In this document: piece after piece, positions 41,790 through 47,551 of the stretch | Numbering within the stretch: position 1 is the first letter of the stretch | Layout of the letters: every line of letters begins with the position of its first letter | Source: Gemmatimonadota bacterium | GTDB taxonomy: Bacteria; Gemmatimonadota; Gemmatimonadetes; Longimicrobiales; Gaopeijiaceae | Assembly (NCBI GenBank): GCA_028874995.1 | Contig: JAPPGM010000009.1 | Span: forward strand, 1-47,551 | DNA length: 47,551 bases | Reading direction: 5' to 3' | Translations under genes and position numbers: made by a program | The notes under the pieces: generated by a model | Database searches by the model: none | What the model was told of the DNA's origin: nothing | What the model saw: only the letters and a program-made list of their open reading frames with translations

Positions 41790-42199
41790 GCAATTCGGAC
41801 GAACGGCGCTGGCAGCAGCGGCTCGACACTTTCGGGACGGCGCTCGCGCAACTCACGAACGCCTGTGATCGCGAGCGGTACGACTACCTGGAACTTGCCG
41901 GCCTGATCAAGACGTTCGAGTTCAGCTTCGAGTTGTCATGGAAGGTGCTCAAGGACCTCCTCTTCTACGAGGGCCACGACGCGAAGACCCCGCGAGCGGT
42001 GATCCGCAAGAGCTTCGAGGTGGACTACATCGACGAGAGCGACTGCGAGACCCTGCTCGACGCGCTGGACAAGCGCAACCTCTTGAGCCATGCCTATTTG
42101 CTCGATGTGGCCGAAGCGGCGGAGTCGCTGATCAAGGAACACTACCACCCTGTGCTGCTGGGGCTCCACCGGGCGCTGGACGCCAGGCGACCGCAATGA
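41786..42199 (+). CDS. HEPN toxin, HI0074/HepT-type nucleotidyltransferase-binding protein
   Basis: 137 residues from GTG 41786, preceded by a G-rich ribosome binding site. It matches the nucleotidyltransferase substrate-binding family: [20 protein letters not shown] then [20 protein letters not shown]. The HEPN catalytic motif RxxxxH is present in [10 protein letters not shown]. In characterised HepT/MntA systems the HEPN protein is an RNase toxin and the partner AMPylates and silences it. The start codon sits within the HsdM remnant, and the end overlaps the MNT gene (ATGA), so the pair is co-translated. Confidence 0.88.
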   Translation: MSNSDERRWQQRLDTFGTALAQLTNACDRERYDYLELAGLIKTFEFSFELSWKVLKDLLFYEGHDAKTPRAVIRKSFEVDYIDESDCETLLDALDKRNLLSHAYLLDVAEAAESLIKEHYHPVLLGLHRALDARRPQ

Positions 42200-42561
42200 C
42201 GGACGGCCTCAAGGATGCCCATCGCGAGGCGATCGTCGCTGCCCTCGCGGCCAACGGCCGGGTGGAACGGGCCGTGCTGTTCGGTTCGAGGGCAACCGGG
42301 ACGAACACCGTGACTTCCGACGTGGACATAGCGTTGTTCGGCAAGCGGCTGACGTTAACTGACCTGGCCCGGCTCTCCGTGGCGATCGAGGAGATTCCGA
42401 TGGCGCAGTCGGTGGATCTGATTCTGTATGACTCGATCCGTGACCGGACGCTACTGAAACACATTCGGTCCGACGGCATCGATTGGTTCACACGCCGGAC
42501 AACTGGCACGACGACAATCGAGACGACACGCGCGAAACGAATCGAGGCGGCTTCCCCCTGA
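42196..42561 (+). CDS. MNT-type minimal nucleotidyltransferase antitoxin (MntA-like)
   Basis: 121 residues. The active site VLFGSRATGTNTVTSDVDIA has GS followed by ten residues and DVD, the GSx10DxD motif needed for AMP transfer in MntA antitoxins. A third acidic residue is in QSVDLILYD. The C-terminal 30 residues are Thr/Arg-rich and atypical, perhaps from fusion to or read-through into neighbouring sequence. The stop TGA overlaps by one base the ATG of the methyltransferase-like remnant, tying the toxin-antitoxin pair to a former restriction gene. Confidence 0.88.
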   Translation: MTDGLKDAHREAIVAALAANGRVERAVLFGSRATGTNTVTSDVDIALFGKRLTLTDLARLSVAIEEIPMAQSVDLILYDSIRDRTLLKHIRSDGIDWFTRRTTGTTTIETTRAKRIEAASP

Positions 42562-43248
42562 TGCGACTGTCGTGGAACGAAATCCGCGACCGCGCGGCCG
42601 CGTTCGCCGGCGAATGGCGGGACGCCGCGTACGAGAAGGGCGAAACGCAGAGCTTCTGCAACGACTTCTTCGAGGTCTTCGGCGTGCGCCGCCGTAGCGT
42701 GCCCCGCTACGAAGAACACGTCGCGAAGCTCGACAACCGCTTCGGGTTCATCGACCTCTTCTGGCCAGGCGTCCTGCTCGTGGAGCAGAAGAGTGCGGGG
42801 CGCGACCTCGAGGCTGCGTACGGCCAGGCAGGGGAGTACTTCGACGCGCTCCCGGAACACGAGCGGCCGCGCTACATCCTGGTCAGCGACTTCCGCACCT
42901 TCGAGCTGCACGATCTCTCGGAGCGTGCCATCGTGTCGTTCCCACTCGCCGAGCTCCCCGCTCACGTGGAGGAAACCGCCGCCGCGCCGACCTGCGCCGC
43001 TTCCAGGAGAAGCTCGGCCGGATGACCTTCTTCGACCCGGCGTGCGGGTGCGGCTCTACGACCCGGACCTCATGCCGCCCAACCTGCGCGCCGCCCACCA
43101 GCGGCTGGACCGGGCGGTCGACCGGCTGTACAAGCGGGGCGGCTTCTCCTCGGAACGGGAGCGTGTGGAGCATCTCTTCGCGTTCTACGAAAAGATGCGA
43201 GCGCCGCTGGGGGTCGGGGTGAAGAAGCTGAAGCGGCGGCGGCGTTGA
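42561..43248 (+). pseudogene. Collapsed MmeI-like (type IIG/BREX-DISARM-type) DNA methyltransferase gene
   Basis: Three pieces of one family lie in three frames. From 42561: EIRDRAAAFAGEWRDAAYEK, GETQSFCNDFFEVFGVRRRS, FGFIDLFWPGVLLVEQKSAG, the MmeI-type N-terminal nuclease domain, to about 42970. From about 42983, next frame: RADLRRFQEKLGRMTFFDPA then CGCG, the SAM-binding motif I. From about 43037, third frame: RLYDPDLMPPNLRAAHQRLD and RERVEHLFAFYEKM, the family's C-terminus. Intact members have around 900-1000 residues, so most of the helical, methyltransferase and target-recognition parts were deleted at two joints. The N-terminal piece alone would make a 154-residue protein. Confidence 0.8.
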
Positions 43249-43264
43249 AGTGAATGAAGTCTAC

Positions 43265-43281
43265 CGTCTGCCCGCCAGACG
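43265..43281. terminator. Hairpin between convergent units
   Basis: CGTCTG and CAGACG pair around CCCGC in the 52-base gap between the convergent methyltransferase remnant and the HEPN-like gene. No T-run on either strand, so a terminator role is only suggested. Confidence 0.3.
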
Positions 43282-43300
43282 ACCGCGGTTCGATCTCCAG

Positions 43301-44290
43301 CTATGCGTCGGAGTCCTCAACCGGACGTAGGATCCGAAACACGTACTCGGCGAGTATCAGCATGTTCATGCTGTGCTTGTGAGTCGAATAGGTCACCAGG
43401 CCATGCACGGCAGCATGACGGTTCGGCACAGGATCCTGCTCGAACCTTGCCCGTTCGTCCTCGGTTACTACCCGCTCGTACGCGTGTCTTACAAGGCGAT
43501 CGAACAAGACCGGATTGTATATTTCCCTGAAAGCACGACCCGCCGGATCTTTGGATTCCTCTAGCAGCTTGTCGAGCATCTTTCTCGAACCGACGTTTCC
43601 GGCACCGATCATGCGCTCGATTTCGGGGAACAACGTACGGCAGATGCCCCGGTACAAGCCGGCCTCGTGGGCCGAAAGGGCCTCACGGAACGCTGCCCGC
43701 GCTTCATTGTCGATGTGATGGTATTCAAGGCCTGACTCCATGTGGTCGCGGATCTCATTCCACCGGGTGCGGTAGTAGTCGTCAACACGCCTGTCCAGGC
43801 GAGCAGGGTCGCCTTCGCACTCCACCACAATGCGGTAGGGCACGGAATGATGTGGAAGCCATCCAACCTCATTCAATGCGTTCCCGATTCGGTGCCGCTC
43901 GTGGAGCTCCTCCAGAAAGGGCTGAATCCGTTCCGCGGTCTCGGCAGCCGCTTTGGCGCTTCGCGTGAATTCCTCCAAAAAGGGGGCTGCTGCTGCGGCC
44001 CATTCATTCAGTGTCTCGAGAACGGGACCGAGCGAGCGTTCCATTTGTCGAACAGCTGCCGTGACCTGCGTGGCGACGGGTGCTGCCGTCTGGGCCAGCC
44101 GCTCGAAATCGCGGACGTAGTCACGGCCCGAAGCTTCCTGGGCCGCTCTGATGTCCTTGAAGATGGCTGCGACGTCATGGCCGTGCAGCGCCGCGTACGC
44201 GTCTCTTGTGGCTCGGATCGCAGCGATCACCCGGTCGTCCCCCAGAGCCCGCACGGCGGCCTTGGTCTGGTCGTCCCTATTGGTCTCCAT
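43301..44290 (-). CDS. Uncharacterised protein with coiled-coil N-terminus and HEPN-like RxxxxH motif
   Basis: 329 residues; GGAGGT lies six bases before the ATG. The N-terminal 135 residues are predicted helical and Ala/Glu-rich (AAAAAPFLEEFTRSAKAAAE), probably coiled coil. After LPHHSVPYRIVVECEG the C-terminal half has FREALSAHEAGLYRGICRTL and ends with VPNRHAAVHGLVTYSTHKHS then MNMLILAEYVF. NRHAAVHG contains R-x4-H, the motif of HEPN ribonucleases, in a context I associate with large uncharacterised families in defence islands. The base composition is less GC-rich than that of nearby metabolic genes. Its start overlaps the frameshifted PIN gene by 14 bases. No named family is claimed. Confidence 0.7.
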   Translation of the reverse strand: METNRDDQTKAAVRALGDDRVIAAIRATRDAYAALHGHDVAAIFKDIRAAQEASGRDYVRDFERLAQTAAPVATQVTAAVRQMERSLGPVLETLNEWAAAAAPFLEEFTRSAKAAAETAERIQPFLEELHERHRIGNALNEVGWLPHHSVPYRIVVECEGDPARLDRRVDDYYRTRWNEIRDHMESGLEYHHIDNEARAAFREALSAHEAGLYRGICRTLFPEIERMIGAGNVGSRKMLDKLLEESKDPAGRAFREIYNPVLFDRLVRHAYERVVTEDERARFEQDPVPNRHAAVHGLVTYSTHKHSMNMLILAEYVFRILRPVEDSDA

Positions 44291-44764
44291 GACTGACCTC
44301 CATCAACTCGTGGCGAGTGCAGATGACGGGTGGCTCGTACCCTGTGCTGCGACACACCCGCTCGATCCGGGACCGCATGGCCGCATTGGCGATGTGGCGG
44401 AAATTCCAGGTCACAAGATATTGGACCCGGTTCGTAACGGCGATGGCGATGTGGGCGGCGTCCACTGCGGCGCCGGGAGAGACCGCCCCCAAGGCAATGA
44501 GTTCGCGCGCGAGTTGCTCCGCTTCCGCGGTCGCATCCAGGAGCGTCACACCGTCGAGCGCCATCAGGCGGGCGCGAGCGGCTGTCGGGTCCCCCTGCCC
44601 AGCTTCGCGAATCACAAGCGCCGACGCGGCGAGGTGGAATTCTCCTGGGCGGTCCGCCACCACTCGCGAGTCGCCTGCTGGTGGGCCAAGATCACGACAT
44701 CACGTGACGGGCGAGCCGTCAAGTAGCTCACGACCGTTGTCTCAATGTATGCGATGGGCCTCAT
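44277..44764 (-). pseudogene. Frameshifted PIN-domain toxin gene (VapC-like)
   Basis: From ATG 44764 (with GAGGAAAC upstream) the first frame reads MRPIAYIETTVVSYLTARPS, RDVVILAHQQATREWWRTA, the typical N-terminus of a VapC family. The remainder, GEFHLAASALVIREAGQGDP through NRVQYLVTWNFRHIANAAMR and RSTGYEPPVICTRHELME, is in another frame. The shift falls near 44646-44655: one base is missing (or two added) relative to the expected join WWRT-x-GEFHL. Total length is 488 bases, not a multiple of three. The first acidic position is Glu (IETT) as is usual for this family. It is a pseudogene, a sequence error or, less likely, a recoding site. Confidence 0.75.
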
Positions 44765-44882
44765 CTCGCCGGTTTCCTCTGTCGGAGGGTCGATGTGCCG
44801 GTAAGATAGCGACACTGCGTTAGGTTCAAGCTCCATCGAATTCACGGACGGCCCGATGCGGCGTTGCGGAGGAGGCAAGCCC

Positions 44883-45104
44883 ATGACGGACTGGAACACG
44901 TGCCCAGCAGTGGAACGCGATCCCCGCAAGATCAGCGGAGCCTGGGCGTTTACCGGGACCAGAGTGCCGGTGTACGCCCTGTTCGAGAACCTGGAGAGCG
45001 GTGCGACCGTGAAGGAGTTCCTGGAATGGTATCCCGAGGTCCGCGAGTGGCAGGTGGCGGCCGTTCTGAAACAGGAAGCGGAGTACTTCAAGGCTCCGGC
45101 CTGA
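44883..45104 (+). CDS. DUF433 family protein (antitoxin-like)
   Basis: 73 residues; GGAGGAGG is well placed before ATG 44883. The DUF433 pattern is complete: CPAVERDPRKISGAWAFTGT, RVPVYALFENLESGATVKEF and LEWYPEVREWQVAAVLKQEA, a winged-helix-like fold with the family's TRVPV motif. Members often serve as antitoxins for DUF5615 PIN-like toxins, which would be expected just downstream. No such gene follows; the next 186 bases contain no recognisable frame. The divergent frameshifted PIN gene belongs to a different family. It may be an orphan. Confidence 0.82.
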   Translation: MTDWNTCPAVERDPRKISGAWAFTGTRVPVYALFENLESGATVKEFLEWYPEVREWQVAAVLKQEAEYFKAPA

Positions 45105-45290
45105 CGCGCGGCCCGGCGGATTCCGGGAAATGCCGATCTGAAGAACCGCGACAGCGTGGCCACGGACCACACGGCCTCGCACGCTTGCGCCCCCACCCCC
45201 CTCCCCCCACTCTGAACCAGGAACATCGGGCCCCAGACCACCGCCTGAACGCACCGGAATCCCCATCCCCGGCCCGACAGGACGCCACCC

Positions 45291-46670
45291 ATGTCACCCA
45301 ACGCCTTCACCCGGCGAAACTTCCTCCGGCACACCGGCACCAGCGTCCTCCTCGGCACCGCCGCCACCCCGGCGCTCCTCGACTCCCGCCCCGCCTCCGG
45401 TCAACCGGCCACCAAGCCCACCGGCCCTACCGCCCCACCCCCCCACCCCACCCCCACCGACTTCGACCAAGTCTACGACCGCCGCGGCACCGACTCCGTT
45501 CGCTGGGACCGCGCGATCGCGCACTACGGCCCCAACATCGTAGCCGCGATGGGCGTCGCCGACATGGACTTCCGCGCCGCCCCCTGCGTCACCCGGGCCC
45601 TCGCCGAACGCTGCGCCCACGAGAACTGGGGCTACATGCACCGCCCCGACTCCTACGCCGAGGCGGTCGCCGCCTGGAACCACCGCCGCTACGGCGTCGA
45701 GATCGACCCCTCGACCCTCGTCTTCACCACCGGGGTCCACCCCGGCATCATCGCCGCGCTCCACACCTTCTCGCCCCCCGGCACCCGCGTCCTCATGATG
45801 ACGCCCACCTACGACGGCTTCTACGGCGACCTCCGCTTCGCGCGCACCGTCCCCGACGACTGCGAGATGGTCGTCGACGCCGACGGCCGCTACTCGGTCG
45901 ACTTCGACGATTTCGATCGGCGCGCCCAGCGCTGCAACTCCTTCATCCTCTGCAACCCGCAGAACCCGACCGGCAACCACTGGTCCCCCGAGGTCCTCAC
46001 CCGCCTCGGCGAGATCTGCCTCAAGCACCGCGTGGTCGTGCTCGCCGACGAAATCCACTGCGACTTCGTGAGCCGCGGCCACAGCTACACGCCCTTCGCC
46101 ACCCTCGACCCCGAGATCGTCGACAACAGCCTGACCTTCATGTCCGGCAGCAAGTCGTTCAGTCTTGCCGCGATGAAGGTCGCGTGGTACTACAGCACCA
46201 ACCCGGATCTGCTGGCGCGCATCAAGGCCAACACGCGCGCCGACCTGAGCACGCTCGGGATGGTCGCGATGCGGGCCGCGCTCAACGAGGGCGAACCGTG
46301 GCTCGACGAGCTGATCCCCTACATCGACGCCAACCACGACTTCGCCGAGGCGTACATCCGCGACAACCTGCCGGGCGTCCGCTACACGAAGGCGCAGGGC
46401 ACCTACCTGGCCTGGCTCGACGTGGCGGAGTTCGCGGAGCGGATCGGGGCCGCCGAAACCGCCGCGCGGGAGAGCGCCGAAGCGGTCAATCCGGTGACAC
46501 CCGAGGCGATCGTGCAGCGCTGGTTCGCGGAGCGCGCGGGCGTCTTCCTGAACCCCGGGCCCCGGTACGGGACCGGTGGGGCGGGCCACATGCGCATGAA
46601 CCTGGCCTCTTCGCGCAGGATCGTGGAGTTGGCGCTGACGAACATGGCCGAGGCGCTGGCCGAAGCGTAG
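45291..46670 (+). CDS. Tat-exported PatB/MalY-type aminotransferase (cystathionine beta-lyase-like)
   Basis: 459 residues. The N-terminus TRRNFLRHTGTSVLLGTAAT is a strong twin-arginine signal, followed by a Pro-rich linker to about residue 60. The PLP fold matches PatB/MalY: DSVRWDR, MGVADMDFRAAP, NWGYMHRPDSYAEAVAAWNH, FTTGVHPGIIAAL, NPQNPTG, ADEIHCDF, SGSKSFSLAAMK with the Schiff-base lysine at 288, and the carboxylate-binding Arg near GHMRMNLASSR. Relatives are cytoplasmic C-S lyases acting on cystathionine, or regulators. Tat export of the folded, cofactor-loaded enzyme would place it in the periplasm. An AGGA ribosome site lies eight bases upstream. Confidence 0.88.
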   Translation: MSPNAFTRRNFLRHTGTSVLLGTAATPALLDSRPASGQPATKPTGPTAPPPHPTPTDFDQVYDRRGTDSVRWDRAIAHYGPNIVAAMGVADMDFRAAPCVTRALAERCAHENWGYMHRPDSYAEAVAAWNHRRYGVEIDPSTLVFTTGVHPGIIAALHTFSPPGTRVLMMTPTYDGFYGDLRFARTVPDDCEMVVDADGRYSVDFDDFDRRAQRCNSFILCNPQNPTGNHWSPEVLTRLGEICLKHRVVVLADEIHCDFVSRGHSYTPFATLDPEIVDNSLTFMSGSKSFSLAAMKVAWYYSTNPDLLARIKANTRADLSTLGMVAMRAALNEGEPWLDELIPYIDANHDFAEAYIRDNLPGVRYTKAQGTYLAWLDVAEFAERIGAAETAARESAEAVNPVTPEAIVQRWFAERAGVFLNPGPRYGTGGAGHMRMNLASSRRIVELALTNMAEALAEA

Positions 46671-46770
46671 AATTGGAACGGACACGGCCCGAATCGTTCT
46701 GGGCCTGAAGGGTTTGGGGGACTGAACCCCGAACGCTGGACGAATGCCCCGTCGGGGGAGGAGAGCTGAA

Positions 46771-47551
46771 ATGCAGAGACCGAGCGCGACCCTGTGGAGC
46801 GCGGCCACCGCCGCCGCCCTTATCCTCGCTTCCATGGCCACGCCGCCCGCGGCCCAGGCCCAGTTCGACGATGTGGGCGTCATCACCTTCCCGACTTCGG
46901 CGACCGGCGAGGCCCAGGAGCATTTCCTGCGCGGCGTCGCGATCCTGCACAGCTTCGGCTGGAAGCAGGCACGCGAGCAGTTCCACGCGGCGCAGAAGCT
47001 CGACCCCGACTTCGCGATGGCCTACTGGGGCGAGTCGCTGGCGTACAACCACCCCCTCGTCACCAGGATGGACCCCGACGAGCCGCGCGAAGCGCTCGAA
47101 CGTCTCGGCAAGACCCCGGAGGAGCGGATCGCCAAGGCACCGACCGAGCGCGAGAAGGGTTTCCTGCGCGCGGTCGAGATCCTCTGGGGCGAGGGCGAGC
47201 ACCGGGACCGCGCGGTCGGCTACATGGAAGCGATGGCCGACCTGCACGCGGCCTACCCGGAGGACCATGAAATCGCCGCCTTCTACGCGCTCAGCCTCCT
47301 CAGCGCCACCCGCGCAACCCGCGACCTGACCGACCGCTGGAACGTGCGTGCGGGCACCATCGCTCTCAAGATCCTGAACGCGAACCCCGTCCACCCCGGC
47401 GCCGCCCACTACACCATCCACGCCTTCGACCACCCGATCATGGCGCCGCTCGCCCTCGACGCGGCCTACGCCTTCGCCGACATCGCCCCGGCGGTGTCGC
47501 ACGCCCGCCACATGCCCACGCACATCTTCATCCAGCACGGCATGTGGGACC
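46771..47551 (+). CDS. Exported TPR-like protein (5' part, runs off the window)
   Basis: About 260 residues visible, with no stop before the window end. GGGGGAGGAGAGCTGAA directly precedes ATG 46771. A signal peptide (TAAALILASMATPPAAQAQ) leads into helical repeats: AQEHFLRGVAILHSFGWKQA then REQFHAAQKLDPDFAMAYWG is a TPR-like pair, and HPGAAHYTIHAFDHPIMAPL then HARHMPTHIFIQHGMW is the conserved block of a common exported TPR family. Molecular function is unknown. Confidence 0.85.
   Translation, partial: MQRPSATLWSAATAAALILASMATPPAAQAQFDDVGVITFPTSATGEAQEHFLRGVAILHSFGWKQAREQFHAAQKLDPDFAMAYWGESLAYNHPLVTRMDPDEPREALERLGKTPEERIAKAPTEREKGFLRAVEILWGEGEHRDRAVGYMEAMADLHAAYPEDHEIAAFYALSLLSATRATRDLTDRWNVRAGTIALKILNANPVHPGAAHYTIHAFDHPIMAPLALDAAYAFADIAPAVSHARHMPTHIFIQHGMWD

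Noticed and set aside
44277..45104. DUF433 gene and the frameshifted PIN gene as a cognate toxin-antitoxin pair
   Set aside because: They are divergent and the PIN gene is not of the DUF5615 type that usually partners DUF433.
1..47551. tRNA, rRNA, CRISPR arrays, insertion sequences and att sites
   Set aside because: None found: no cloverleaf-like stretches, spaced repeats, transposase motifs or terminal repeats could be supported by reading.

Overview
The window is about 47.5 kb of GC-rich bacterial chromosome, dense with genes. It carries many exported lipoproteins, secreted metallopeptidases, a tandem family of 6-bladed beta-propeller lipoproteins, a VPS10/sortilin-like protein and Tat-exported enzymes. 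That mix is most familiar from Gemmatimonadota, including environmental and sponge-associated lineages. This placement is an inference from gene content; no rRNA, tRNA or other phylogenetic marker is present.

Layout. 1-4 kb: the 3' end of a MacB/FtsX-type permease gene, then an overlapping livK-livF-paaK-like set (branched-chain amino-acid-type binding protein, its ATPase, and a CoA ligase) with no LivH/M/G in view. 4-5.5 kb: a DUF4143-type AAA ATPase behind an AT-rich promoter. 5.5-12.3 kb: exported peptidases, namely a lipoprotein with four Ig-like repeats and a leishmanolysin-type (M8) domain, an M1 aminopeptidase, and a large DUF5117-like metzincin. 12.3-13.7 kb: a structured intergenic stretch and an RHH/PIN toxin-antitoxin pair with an operator-like palindrome. 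13.7-15.7 kb: a TonB C-terminal-like protein and an exported amidohydrolase. 15.8-18.8 kb: an acyl-CoA dehydrogenase, CitE-like lyase and MaoC/HTD2-like hydratase run that probably handles a branched or C5-dicarboxylic acyl-CoA.

19-36.3 kb holds seven beta-propeller lipoprotein genes and one wreck of an eighth. They are interspersed with a P1 (DmpA-like) peptidase, a 1048-residue sortilin/BNR-repeat protein and a Tat-exported NAD-dependent epimerase. At its centre is a tightly coupled five-gene operon: ECF sigma factor, membrane anti-sigma factor, small exported secretin-like protein and two propeller lipoproteins. This looks like a regulated cell-envelope system and is the best candidate here for an undescribed one. 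36.3-40.8 kb: a lipase-like lipoprotein, an ICMT-family methyltransferase and an exported M14 carboxypeptidase.

40.8-45.1 kb is a decayed defence/toxin-antitoxin island: a Phd/PIN pair with an apparently leaderless antitoxin, an HsdM N-terminal remnant, a HEPN/MNT (HepT-MntA-like) pair, a collapsed MmeI-like methyltransferase/restriction gene, a 329-residue protein with a HEPN-type RxxxxH motif overlapping a frameshifted PIN gene, and a DUF433 antitoxin-like gene. 45.3-47.5 kb: a Tat-exported PatB/MalY-type PLP enzyme and the start of a TPR protein that runs off the end.

Together the metabolic genes suggest a heterotroph that hydrolyses proteins and peptides outside the cytoplasm and takes up the products. 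The accessory islands show recent gain, duplication and decay.
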